A stretch of DNA of 64,000 nt from Trichuris trichiura (Eukaryota > Nematoda > Enoplea > Trichinellida > Trichuridae): positions 5,642,001 through 5,706,000 of the forward strand of contig JBAJFE010000026.1 in the NCBI GenBank assembly GCA_037903355.1, written 5' to 3'. The notes beneath the pieces were generated by a model that saw only the letters and a list, made by a program, of their open reading frames with translations, did not search any database and had not been told where the DNA came from. Position numbers and translations under genes: made by a program. Position 1 is the stretch's first letter. Every line of letters begins with the position of its first letter. Shown here piece by piece: positions 47,701 through 59,909 of this stretch.

Positions 47701-48695
47701 TCTAATGCTGGGATTATTACAACCATTTAACAGTACCTTTTAAACCACTCAAATTCTGTGAGGCAACTTTGCTTGAGTTTCAAATGCCTTTCATCCACTA
47801 AAACTATTCCGCCTAACACCGTGAGACTGTTGCTCAGTCTTTTAGGTTAAACAGTAACGCAGTAGATTGAAATTCCATAACTAAATATGCGCCAAGCAGA
47901 TTTAAAAGAAAAACTTTTAAATCACAAACTGAGAGGGAAAAACTGCGCCACATTAATATGTTTATGGGAATGTAAGCGACTTTACGTGCAAAATCGACTC
48001 ACTGCCGGCTGTTGTTATATTTTCTAACATACTGCGACTGTTGAGCCTTGAAATCTTACACCAAGTGAACATGCATCAGTGAATCTGCACTTTTATTCTA
48101 TTGAGACGTTTGAATGAACAGCGGAACGATCGATTTCTTTCTACGCCCTTATACCAGTGAACGAACTTTCTCTTTGTTCCTTCGTATTTCACAATTTAAA
48201 TCCATAGCCTGCAGAGCCCTTGGGCACACAGAATTGCACTGACTAGTTTTCAGAACGAGAAAAAGTCTTTACAATAAATCGTAAGACCAGCTGACGGTGG
48301 CTGCGACATACTGGCATTGTTGCAAGAAGAAACCACATCTTATAACTATTTATGAATTGGTCCGTCGAACAGACGAGGATACTTAGTAAAAAAAATATAG
48401 AATGAATACAACTAAGAAATATGTTCAAATCAATTTAGCGCCACAAAACAACATGCCACTCGCTACAGCCCATTTAACTGAGATTAAATGCGCATGACAA
48501 CGTGTAAAAACTTTACCTAGAGTTAGGTGAGGACGAGCTAGCCGGAGTTAGCGTGTACGTAGGCGATGGCGGCATGAACGCCAGCTTTGCTACGATCGAC
48601 GAGGGCACTGGAGGGCAGCAAAACAAACAACACAAGTCACGTAAGGTAAGTTGAATCGACGGATTCTGGGCTGGTTGCATCTGTCGACTACCCAT
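44786..48695 (-). CDS. ABHD17: ABHD17-type depalmitoylating alpha/beta hydrolase (3 exons)
   Basis: Exons on the minus strand: 48695-48517, 47640-47128, 45008-44786. Donors are AG|GTAAAG and AG|GTAAGT; acceptors are TTTCAG|G and TTACAG|C; both introns are phase 2. The joined protein has 304 residues from the ATG at 48695; a second ATG at 48680 is possible. N-terminal [10 protein letters not shown] carries the cysteine cluster (22, 23, 26, 27) that in this family is palmitoylated to hold the enzyme at the plasma membrane, and [14 protein letters not shown] follows. The fold includes [12 protein letters not shown] (oxyanion), nucleophile Ser185 in GQSIG, Asp250 in [10 protein letters not shown] and His279 in GAGHND; the 65- and 29-residue spacings equal those of mammalian ABHD17A. 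The enzyme removes palmitate from proteins such as Ras. The N-terminal 15 residues are longer than usual. Symbol given at family level only. Confidence 0.95.
46552..46668. mobile_element. Small palindromic MITE in ABHD17 intron 2
   Basis: A 117-bp near-palindrome. The outer arms are ACGTCACATTTGACCCGTTT (46552-46571) and the complement GAACGGGTCAAACGTGACAT (46649-46668). The inner sequence also pairs, with TTTATAACGG against CCGCTATAAA and GAGC against GCTC. There are no open frames. It sits wholly inside the 2.1-kb second intron. Confidence 0.7.
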
Positions 48696-48699
48696 AGTC

Positions 48700-51265
48700 A
48701 AAAATTTACCGGTAAGTGACCAAAGTTCTATAAAAAGTTAACGTGCCAAAATTTCCAACAAACTAAAAGATCTTCCAAGCGCTAAGAATAGCCATATGCA
48801 GCGACTACAGTACACTTGACAATATACAGGTACGTAAAACATTGAGGAATAATGTAACGCGCGGTTAACTTTTTTCTGTCATTTACTGGGTAAAGTTCGT
48901 TCCTGCCAATGCTGATGATATTCCAACTTATAAAACAATGAACCAATGAACGTTTATTGTTATTACTAATGACTCGGATGGCTATCGCAAGTCTTTGATG
49001 TGCGAAACTTTCAGAGTCAAACTTTCAACCAATCGCGTTTATAAGAGAAAAACAGGAGTATATGGCATCACTATAGTTGCATAAGCATTGCTGATGCTTC
49101 AATGAAGTGAAAATGGGATTCCATTGAGGAAAAATGACTAAAACTGAATGCGCGCTGGAATAACTGTCTTCCTTGTGAGTGCACCAGGTTGGTTTCACTA
49201 TAACTGCTGATTGCAGGAATCACTGTGCAGCAACTGGTTCAACATAGCGGAACATGCAGTCTGCCGTATTAAGCGCTTTCGTTTTGGTTACACGACGATT
49301 TCTGTTAGACGAATACGGTATTTCAAAACCTAGTAGACGAGAAATGGTCTAGTTATACGACACTTTTGGTCATCGGCTAACTGAATGCTGTGAATAATGT
49401 TTATCGACGAAGTAAAGTTTGCCCACATGTTCCGCAATTTGTTTAGGAGCAATTACTTATGGTCGAATGCGTGACGACTCACTTGTGGTCCCTAAAGACC
49501 TTGCTTCCCTTTTCGCAGCATTTTTTGAAACTTGTAAAGAAAGATGGTGCTCGCTTGTCTACACTGGGAAGCAGTGTAATATTTCACTGCGTTCAGGAAA
49601 GCGTCATTGCTCATTCGTACTGCTCTATAAGTCTGCAGTCAAGTAATCCAAACCATTGCCAACGACAAACACTTACGATAAAATATTTTCTTAACCGAGC
49701 AGCACCAGCAGGCAATCAACTCGTTTCGAGTGCAGTCGCCCACTTTAACAATCCGTACGAAACTGCCTCTTCTTTATAGGTAGCGTAATAGGGTTGGTTT
49801 CGTCAAGTACTTTAATTTTCTCTTCTTTGACGGACTATTATACCCTAATGTCAATAATATGCCTCAGATCCTAGTTTTGGATTTTCTAAAAATTTTTCAA
49901 AGCATTTAACAATTCTGCCCGTTGCGTTAACACAAAACAGTTGGAGTTCAGGATTTAAATGTTAGAGAAGTGTTCGTACTGACATACTCCAAAAAGTTAA
50001 TGCCTTCATAGGACACCGAGTTTTTCGCACACTTTTATTACTGATTAAAATTTGAATCAGTGAAACTCCTTTTTTCCATTAATCTCGAGCGGCCGATGTG
50101 CCACCATGTTGCGCCAATTCTAGTCATAACGCAGGTGGGTCAACAAGAAGAAAAGAAATTGTCTACGTCATTCTGCATAGACATTCTTTTCTGTTCAGTT
50201 TTTCATACGCTTCTATAATTCCTTTCCGTCATCACGTTCGCAATGGGACAAGGTCAGTCCTGAAAGTTCTGTGTATTCAAATTCGCGTACAATAAAAATC
50301 CTTTTAAAATATTTCTACTCCGCGCCGACCTAACTACCGGATAAAGCCATAAGCATCATCATGAAAACAAGTTCCATTTACTAAAGAGGCTTAAGCTTCA
50401 AGCAGATTCCTTTCCATACCAGTAATAGGAGATCACCTTGTGCATCGTTACATCGAACTGTCAGCTAAATGGTTTTTTATCCACCAACACTTTAAGTTAT
50501 TCACATCATTATTACCTTTTCTTGTTGCTGTATAGTACTCTTAAACTTTTCAGGTACTCTTCGTTGAACTATGATTTTCCAGTCCTTTACGAGTTCGATC
50601 TAACGTATGATTTTTGAGAAGCATTGTTGCTGGTTCAAAGAAGGCTGTATGCATGCGATGACCAGAATTAATGACCAAATAACAACCTTCAACGGTCGTA
50701 TTGTCAGTACAGGTACGCTTAGGAAAAATTGGGCTCAGCTCAAGCGACCGATTCAAAGAACACATTAAAATTTTTAACGCGTATGAAAATGTAGTGGGTA
50801 GGAGAGATGGGGAATCTACGATACGTAGTGGTCAAAATTTCATCCTCTCATCTCTATGAAACGAGCTATAAAAGCTTCGGCACTAGCGGAACACGCTTTG
50901 CACTGCTTAGACTTTGTACAATCTAAAATTACTTGCGGAGAACCCGGCTCCACCTAAGCATAAAAGAGTCCCTGTATATACGCCTCAACAAAACTGCCAG
51001 TTGAGATAGTGGTATCGAAGTTAGTAATGTATGGGAACTGCTTACTTAAGACACGGCTACACGGGTTATTGCTTCCCGAAAACTCAATCCAGTTCAGACG
51101 TATGCCTACACAAGCATGTTTCCCTGTTTGTTTCTTTTCATTTCTACATTTCACTTTATTGCGCCTCATTCTTGCTTTGCTTCATTTATACCATTACTTT
51201 TACTTTCATTTTCCCGGCTTTTGGTTTTATTTTAATACCATTATTTTTTTCTTGTAAAATCTTAT
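48700..51265. other. 5' flank of ABHD17 and intergenic DNA
   Basis: No recognisable gene. A TATAAAAG box-like sequence at 50868-50876 with no obvious gene after it, and two overlapping plus-strand frames at 49419-49779 without known domains, are the only marks. The ABHD17 promoter and any 5' untranslated exon must lie in the first part. Confidence 0.5.
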
Positions 51266-51268
51266 TCT

Positions 51269-51832
51269 CTTTGCGGCTTTTTCACTCCGTTTTTTAAAAT
51301 AACGATTATTGCATAAACGTAAAGCGCGAAGCTTTCGAGTCAAATCGAGACTTGCCATCAGCGCAATGTGTACAGCTCGTCGGATGGGTCTTACGGTTTA
51401 AAAAACATCTTTTAAAGAGAAAAACAGAATCAGCGTTCATGCGGACACGAAAAGTGGGAAAGAGGACAACGAAAGGCGCGGAAAAAAGAAGGCACAGTCA
51501 CGGGGAAGATGAACGCTTAAAACCTGATTTGCTTTAAAACAGACGGATACATATGGTTAGCTTGCTCGTTGTTGCTCTTTTGTTAATGTTGCCGCCGTCG
51601 TGGAAAGTCGGTTGGGTGCTAGCTGCACCGTCTGATTGACTTGATGGGACTGAGGCTCGACGACTCAAGATAGAGCTGACAGCTGAGGTCTCTGCCAAAG
51701 TTGGTCGGACGGAATGGTTTGTAACCAGGAAAACATTGCGCCGACGAGGGGTCTCGATTTGGCCCGAAAGCTTCGCACTTACCGTTTGCGCAATAAACGT
51801 TATTCTAAAAAACGCGTTGAAAAACCACGAAG
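51269..51832. mobile_element. Foldback element, family B copy 2
   Basis: The inverted arms at 51269-51350 and 51751-51832 share CTTnGnGGnTTTTTCA, TTTTTTA(A/G)AATAACG, GCATAAACG/GCAATAAACG, GCGAAGCTTTC and GAGTCAAATCGAGAC. The internal segment (51613-51690: GTCGGTTGGGTGCT, AGGCTCGACGACTCAAGATA, GAGCTGACAGCTG) is the reverse complement of an inner arm of copy 1 at 30790-30875, proving common origin. The left half lacks that inner arm, so this copy is internally rearranged. Short frames inside are not genes. Confidence 0.75.
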
Positions 51833-51999
51833 AGAACTTTTTTCCAAGAAACGGGTTTTAAGAAAAAACACCCGTGAAAAAGAAAGAAAAAAGAAAACCA
51901 TGATTCTTTAATCTATTTTTGCTCATTTCCTTTTTCTTCGGTGCCCGCGCACACCTGATTTGTTTTCTTTTTCTTCGTAACGGGTTTTTCAACATTTTT
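51807..51999. repeat. Extra inverted repeat flanking family B copy 2
   Basis: The outer end of the right arm (AAACGCGTTGAAAAACCACGAAG, partly, 51810-51832) recurs as its reverse complement at 51973-51999 (CTTCGTAACGGGTTTTTCAA). A third, truncated end of the same element therefore lies 140 bp away, across purine- and pyrimidine-rich DNA. It points to a nested or rearranged insertion. Confidence 0.55.
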
Positions 52000-54297
52000 G
52001 TTTCTTTTCGAAGAATTCTTTTATTGTTATTATTATAATTAAAAAATTCCGCGAAAAGAAAGAAAAAAAGAAGAAATATTTTTGCTCATGTGTTATTCCC
52101 TCTTGTTTACTTGATTTTTCTGCTAACGTTACACGATCTTGCATCTTAGCCAGCCGCCCCACCGTCTGAGACGTGCAGATTCATTTCTAGCAAACATGCA
52201 CTTCACTTGTTGCGCCTTTACAGGACAGCACGTTAATCACCCTGTTTCGCCCTTAGTTAAATCTAAGCCAAGACATAAGCCTTACTCTTCCCGAGTCGAT
52301 AAAACTGTTCAGTTTGTAGGCCTGCAATTAAGAGAATTGAGTGATGCAGTCATGCAAGAGCTACTGTTATCGAAATTCAGGAAAAAGTTGTCCGTATCCT
52401 CACGAAACTTATGCATTAAAATAAAATCATAAACCCTGCTAACCTACAAGTTTATCAATCTTGAACAATGCGGAGAGCTCCCGTCAAGCCGAAGCGAACA
52501 GTGAATTCCATTATGCAAATTCCTCATAAAGAATTCAGACCACCAACGCACTTTACGTTGCAAAGGAGGATTGCTGATTTTTCTGGAAAAAGAATGGTTA
52601 ATAAAAACATCTAAACTTTAAGAGTATCAATGAAGGTTAAAATCCCATGGCAAAATGCACAATGCTATCTTTCAAGTCGGAAAAAAATCCATTATCAAAA
52701 CAGCCTGGTTCAGCCGAACGTGCATTGCGCATGAATGTTGAAAAAATACAATTAATGGTACTAAAATCTGAAAACAAAAGACATTTAACGACGTTGTTTT
52801 GGAATTTCATCTGCGTATTTATTACGGAAACGTCACAAAGCTTTTACTTGTACTTACCAATGAACCGATTCCACGAAGCTTACGGAACCCTGCGTGCTCC
52901 GTTTTCAACAATATTAAAACATGCGGATGAAAATACAGAGTTTAAAAGTATTAAAAACGCCTAAACAGCACGAACTAGGATCATTTTAATTGCGACCGCT
53001 TCACTTAGCTGCCAATATTACAATACTCATCAGACAGTCAGTTAACTAAAGATTTGATTGATTCGTATGTCGTCTTGGAAGAAAGGTAGATGCGATGTTG
53101 GTGAGCAACAAGCCATTGGAACGAGCCGCTTCTCAATCAGCCGGTGTAACGTCACAATTAACAGTGAGGTTGTCACTCAAGCCGCGGACATCTATCGTTT
53201 ACCAAAGAGTGTTCCAACAGGATAAAGCAGACGGCGGAAGGTTGTAAAAGATAATTTTGGTTGACAAACGGTTGGTGAGTTTTGTTTTTATGGACTGTAA
53301 TTGATAGTAGAAAGTTTGTGCGTGCAACGAAGGCTACACGTGCATTCCATCTTTGCTAGTTGCCTACTTATCAGAAATGAAAAATGACAATTAATCTTTG
53401 CTGAAAGTCAAACGAGAACGACAGGTCTTCCGCCATTGATCATGCACGAATTGTTTTATGACAATACTTAAGCAAACTAGGTTAAAAATAGCATTTACAC
53501 TATCCATACTTAACGCCTACCAAAAATAAACGGCAGGATTAAGTTTTTGGCCCGCTGGCACAAGCATTATAAAGCGGGAATAGCAAGAACTGTTTCGAAA
53601 AAGGAAGCTTAAGTTGCGCAATTAAGCTCGCGTTTGAAAGGCTGCTTTTACCTTACAATGCAGCGCGAAAAACGCGACCAATTCTCAACAAGTTACGCGA
53701 AAACGCTTAAAATGCTCGAAGACTTTCGCTTAACAATTGTGACGCCGACGACGACGACGCGCGAAAAGCGACAGTACTCCGGCGAAAACAGGTTGAGCAG
53801 ACTGCTTGGAGTTGAATGAAGTCAATGAGAGGCACAAGACGAGTTAAACGCACAACAACGAAAGAAAGGTGACCGCAAAAACGCTGAGGCAACGCGTTAA
53901 GTGTAGTGTGCAAATAAATATTCAAACCCTGCTCAAGCAACAGAAAAACGACAATAACAACGCATCCATTGACATGACGGCTGAAGGATGCACGATGCTG
54001 CTGCTACGTGTTCTCTTCTCCAACAGCTGAAGCGATCAAATTTTAAAAAACTCTTTTCAACAGGCCACAACGTGTCTCGACGGAGCACAAATCTAAAAAA
54101 AAAGTCACTGGATAGAAGCGCAATAAAAGTGGATCATTCCATGCCCACCTCTACAAGAAAAGTTGCTAAGCCATTGTATTTGGTGTAACTGCAAACGTGA
54201 TAGGCTGGTAACATGCCCAACAATGAAAAGTAGAATACGTGAGACCGCTTTGTTCGCTATCCTTCTTGAAGGACATTGCATTTCAGCTGGCCAAATG
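52000..54297. other. 3' flank of the scribbler homologue
   Basis: No supportable gene. Plus-strand frames at 52139-52432 and 52647-52964 have no recognisable domain and no splice context. I searched this stretch on the minus strand for the single C2H2 finger expected downstream in ZNF608/609 and did not see one. Confidence 0.5.
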
Positions 54298-57200
54298 CTA
54301 CTTGTTCTCCTCAGCTTCGCCTGCAACTGGGCAACTGTCCATGGGGACACTCTTAGTCGCTGCCGCAAGCGTAGATGTGCATACTGAACGGCGAGTAGGG
54401 AGCACCTCATTACTAGCTGCACCCGTAGATCCTGCTGTCGAACAACCAGCAGCATCCAAGCAAGATGACCTTCCATATTCCAAGTTATAACCGGGAGGAA
54501 TAATGCCCGCGTCAGTGAATATTTGTTGATGGGCTGCGCTTTGGGAATGGGCGAACATGCACCCGGCAGGGTAAGGAAACATGGCCTTGGGAATGCCAAA
54601 ATAAGTAGGGATAAATGGCTCATAAACAAACGCCGGAGGAGGTAGTCGGTTGATCGAATGAGCGGCGGCAGACCCAATCGGACTGCTTCCTTTAACAGAT
54701 GTCGATGGTGCAGACTGGTCACTATTCATAAACGGTGGAGCCGGATAAGCCATGTTAAGTGGATTTTCATTCCGCAGACTAACTTGACCGTTAAAACTTT
54801 CAGTACCCCCACCAATAACGGTGTTTCCATTGCCCACAATTCCAGGATCCATCATAAGTCCACCATGCATAAAATTCATGAAAAGCCCATTTGCAAGAGG
54901 ATAGGAATTCCCTGCGTTCGTTGAAACGGAAGGAAAGGGTGGTTTCCATTCGACATTTGCCACTACTTCACTTTCGTCATCTGAGATATCCAAGGGCCCC
55001 TCCGCGCCAACCAAGCTGCGCATTGACTCAGGTGGGCCTGGCTTGGGCGCCTCTTCCCCTTTTGAGCATCCGTCACCGGCCACATTTGAACAATCAGATT
55101 GAAGAGAATGACCCACTGCCGTAGACTGAGAATCAGCAGACTGTCCACTGCTCACTACGCGAAAGAGATTGTCTAAGCTTTCCGCTTCTTCGGCCGACAG
55201 CTTGCCAAACGGCTTGGCGCTCAGCGACCACGGTTGCGCCTTCTTTGCGTTCGATTCCAAACTTATTGCTGCCCTAGCCAGGTCGGCAAGGGTTACCCGC
55301 CTAGCGTGACCCTCTTGACTGGCAGACTGCTGGTCATCGTCTTCTACAATAATTCAAACAGTTTAATAAAAGCCGGTTGCCCATCGCACGTTTACTTTTG
55401 CATTCAACGTACGAATTCTTCACCTCTGCAAGCGCGTTAATATCAGCCACCTGATTGCTCTTATCCGACAAGCTGTTGTGCGCTGATGGTAAACTATCAG
55501 CTGAGGCAGTAACCGAATGGTCGTCAACGTCAATCTCCTTTTCTGGCGTGATGGCAGCAGCGTTATGGCTTTCAGTACGGCCCTTCGTCGACTCGCTTGA
55601 CCATGGAAGCTTTCCGTTTAAGGAGACTGTTCCTCCATCATTCGCGCGATTATTAATCATCGATCTCTGAGTAGTGGCACCCCGCCGACTGCAACGACCC
55701 CCTCTGCCTCCTCCTCCACCTCCACTTCCTCCTCCTACTCCTCGAGAACCATTCTGTTCGACCACTGGTGATTCAGACTGCCTAAAAAGGTATCTGGCTA
55801 AAGTGTTTTTCACTGCTCAATCAGCAAAATGGCTTATGTCCCTGTACATTCTTCTGACGAATATACAAGTTCAACAGGACGATAACGTGACAATAAACTA
55901 AATGCTCCGTAGCAAATATTCACAGAGCAGTGCGGCGACGCAACGGTATACTCTTTAGCAACTACTCGTGTACAATGACATAATGCTATGTGTATTCAAG
56001 ACAAGGTAAATAGCAGAGTTGATACATTCCTAGGACTACTTTACCGAAAAAGATGAATGCGTCAATAAAAAAAGCAGCACACGCTGAAGACGCAAGTTTC
56101 GCCGCTGCTTTACAGTTCCGCGACCCAAGAAGGAATAACTGAAACTTCTGAAAGTGGTAAGAAATTTCAAGTTCACAAAAGCATACTTCACGTTAATATT
56201 AACATGCAATGAAAGTCTGACCCATTGTCTAACACGTTACGCACGGAAATCTGTGAAAGGCCGAAGCCGGTGGCAATACGAGTTCCTCTGATATTAACGT
56301 CAGTACATATAAGGCGAATACCGGACTGCTACTCCCATATTAATAAAAACAGATTTTATCACGATAAACTGTTATTATTACTGCGTAAGTCAACAAAAGC
56401 CATCTGACGTTAAGGCGTTACCGACAAAAAAATTTGCAACCAATTGAACAGAAAATATTTGAATATTTTAGCAACGCCTATTCAAGATAAGAGAAGGAAA
56501 ATGCAACAGTCATTTCAGCTGAAAAAATCTAATACAAAAAAGAAAAGAAAAGGCAGTTCGCTCGCGAGCACGCCCGTTGAAGCTGGTGAAGGCACCAGAA
56601 ATGACGTCGTCAAAAATATTGCCGCGCGAAGCGTAGAAGAAAGCGTTTGTCGAGCTCTTTCTAAACTAGTAAACCTTTTTCCAATAAAAAATATCATGAT
56701 CTCGCGTGTTTACACAGAATTAACGAACGAAACGGAAAAGCCATTCAGATCAATGTAAAAAACCTGCGGCAACAGTACATTCTTTCACGCCTTCCCGTAT
56801 ATGCACATTACAGCATTTGCTACAACGAAAGCATTACGCTATGCTGTGTGCTAACTGCTTTCAGTGCTGGTAAAGACTTGCTGAGAAGAATAAACAAGAG
56901 ATTCTGAAGGCGTTAGAAGCAACATGTCGAAACGTTCGGGAAAACAGAACCATCTGAAGACTAGAAGGTAAATGAATTCATAAAATATTAAATATAATAC
57001 ACCCATTAGACTTGATATAAAGGTGAGTATGTCTCGCAGATGTAATAAAGCAGTTGGTAACTTGCGGAAATGCCTAAAGGTCACTGAGGGAGGGAGAAAA
57101 AGCTAATTCGTAAGCGGCCGTCCAACTAGTTTACATTAACATTACATGATGGGCGCTTCAGGCAAAAGAGTGCTGAGCGCAATAAAAGTAAACTACCATA

Positions 57201-59905
57201 TGCAGAGCGTTGCTTCCGCCTAATCCGCTCATTATCTACTTTGTGGGCGTACTCGCCTAAAGACGACTGTGATTCGACGCAGTCGTAAACGATAGATCTT
57301 GAAAATGAAAAGGTAACGCAGTAGCTCACGAAGTACTGGTTGAATGCTGTTGGTTCACTTGCCACTCCAATACGAAAGAAAGAAAAATGGAAAAATAATG
57401 GTAAACTATTATTGCTTTTACATTTTTCCAACTTGCCGTCGAGTTTAAATTCAGCCCAATGGTGCAGAGTCATCATAACCTCGAGCAAGCTAGCTACGGT
57501 AATGCCTCGACTTTTAACCAATCGATTACTTAATTATTGTTACTATTAAAATCATGATGACTAGCGGAAACATGGCCAAAATGAATGCCAGAAGTCTCGA
57601 CCTAAATCGACTATGAAACCTAAGCGATTCACCGGACGCCGATCAGTCTCTTGACTGCTAAAAATCGCTTCAGCGTTTTGTAACAGACTTCTGCCTACCT
57701 TTAGTCTATACGATATGTGAAAACGATATTTTGCCCGCTCAATAAATGTAAGACGAAATCTTGCTTTTCACTCCTCCTTTTTAAGAAATGCACATTTTGG
57801 AACGTTCCACCAGTATTCAAAAGGTAGGAGCGTTAATGCATTTTTAAAAGGATAAGAGAGAAATATGCCGTACGTACATCATAACACCCTCTGGCAGAAT
57901 AAAATAACTCGTAAGCTTGCAACTACTGGTCAGCCTCATTCATTACTCAGAGAAAATAGTGCCACATAAATCTTAAGCCGAAAAACGTCATTCCATTTTC
58001 CAACGGTATGTACGTTCAATGATGAGAGTGCGTAGACTCGCTTAGTCCGTTGGAGGTTATAATTAACAAAATCATTATTCCTTTACAAATAAACTAAAGT
58101 AGCTAATAGCTGTGTCAACGCGTTGACAAAGCGGCTAACAATTCACTGCACTACGTTTTCGGCGTACACAGGAAACCTTCGGAATTGGACTGCAATGCGC
58201 AATAGGTGAAGCGTTGTCCACTGGATGCCCGACTAAGCAAATTCGCACTCCACAAAGCCTATGTACTAGGAATGGCCAACCATTTCGTTCCTTGCGTTTT
58301 ACAGGTCGTCAGTGGCCGATGCAGACACACTTTGCTCTTCAGGTTTGCGGAAAGGAATACAGTTCTTCATGATGGTAAGCAAATTATCAAGTTTTTAAAA
58401 CTTCCCAAATCATGCGTTGACATTGCAAACATAATTTTGCAGATTGCGCATGACAAAAGCGTTCTTGACGAACTAAGCGATCTTTAGAGGATAGTAAGAA
58501 GGTCAATTAATGGAATGAGCGAACTGCCGCCATTGACTGTAGCAATGGCGAAACGCGCCAAACGCTTACGTGGCTGAGTTTTCGTTAAAGTGATATTTTC
58601 GAACGACGGCACCCTAATTTACCAGCCATATTTATGGAAATTTAAAAATCAACACGGCCAACTAAGGAAGCGGTCTGCTTCCAAAAGAACGAAAGCTGGC
58701 ATGTTAGGCTTTGGTAACAGTGAACAACAGCTTCACCTTAAAGAGCTCTAGTCAAGCGCATGTTATTAAATACAAAAAAAGTGGCCGGCCTTGCTCATGC
58801 AAGAAACTGGTCCGCAATGCTTCATCAACTTTTTGTCCGCTAAAAGCACTATAACGAATAGTGCGTGAGCAATATCCTTCAAACATACTTCTACGGCCGC
58901 ACTGCGACAACTAGTTTTATCGAATAATACTGAAAATTCGGATATGACTACATGGGATAAATAGGAAACCAATCGAATGGAGCTCTTGGAGGTGGGGCCA
59001 AGGAAGTGGTAATGATAAGATGCCAATACAATTTGGTGCAACGATGTCGTAAGCAATGGACTCCCATGGCTAATTTTCATTTCACGTACTGCAATGGCAA
59101 GCAAGTGCAAATGCGCATATAGAATGCTTTCTTTATTCGCAAGGCAAGACGCTGTTACGCATTTTTTGGGCACTTTGACGGGCAAATGCTACATTCGTAA
59201 CCTGATGAGCCACTTGCCCATTCTTTGTTACTCCGGCCCTTCTACAACCATCAATCTTGTCTCCGAGTGCTCCAACTTGGCCAGTTTGACGTTTGCATTC
59301 CGCTTGTCTAATGGAAAAACCTAATCATCATTTTGACAATAGAAAGAGCACTGAGGCTCCATTGACCCTTTTGAACCATGTGCAGTAGGAGCAGCGTTTG
59401 CTTTTACACGGGCCGCTTACTTCTTCGATCAAACACTAACATTGTTGCAAAACCATCTTAAGATGTTACCGTATGTTGTTTAAAAATAGCGAAGATCGTC
59501 AGGCATGCACTAGAATAGTTGGTACATTTAAAGTGACACGTACCTTGGTGGAGACCAGTTGTACTGGGTTAGATCCAGCAATGTACCAACGTAACTCTTG
59601 CCGCGCCAAGTGACATTCACGACCAATATACCTGCAAATGAGACTTCAACTCTCTACAATGGACTAAAGCAATACGAAGCTGACAGGAAAACACATTACA
59701 TGCGCACGCTGGCATGCTTAAGAGCGTAAATAATATGAGAAATATTTTGTCATACCATCCGACGTTTCCTTCCACAGTACGCCCTCAAGCACAACGGCGG
59801 TACCCGGTTCACTCGCGTTGCATTGACCATTTTCGGCTGGTACCGAAATTGCGCTAACCCGATTGTTCGAGCATCGAGTTGACCGTCTCTGAAACAAACT
59901 GTTCG
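54298..59905 (-). CDS. Scribbler/ZNF608/ZNF609 homologue, 3' exons only
   Basis: Four exons on the minus strand: A about 59905 (or 59888) to 59756; B 59631-59544; C 55781-55396; D 55343-54298. Junctions are G|GTATGA..TTGCAG|G, AG|GTACGT..TTTTTAG|G and AAAA|GTAAAC..TTGTAG|A; the introns are 124, 3762 and 52 bp. Phases join cleanly. Exons A-B give [20 protein letters not shown] then [20 protein letters not shown] and NWSPP, nearly the ZNF608/609 signature (EPGT..LEGI.W.ET..G..VVNV.WR.KTYVGTLLDCT..WAPPR). Exon C has a Gly/Arg run where relatives have RGRGKR; the rest of C and D is Ser/Pro/Gly/Asn-rich. Relatives are nuclear corepressor or transcription-elongation regulators (Drosophila scribbler/brakeless). 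Exon D ends in an in-frame stop with no C2H2 finger. The N-terminal exons were not found in the window. Confidence 0.85.
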
Positions 59906-59909
59906 CTGC

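Noticed and set aside
48696..48701. TTG at 48701 as start of the ABHD17 first exon
   Set aside because: Non-ATG start is unnecessary, since ATG codons at 48695 and 48680 are in frame just downstream.
50088..50100. CTCGAGCGGCCG, resembling XhoI/NotI cloning adapter sequence
   Set aside because: Only 12 bases and no vector sequence on either side; chance is more likely than contamination.
54421..54432. ACCCGTAGATCC, like miR-100
   Set aside because: It lies antisense within the coding exon of the scribbler homologue and has no hairpin partner.
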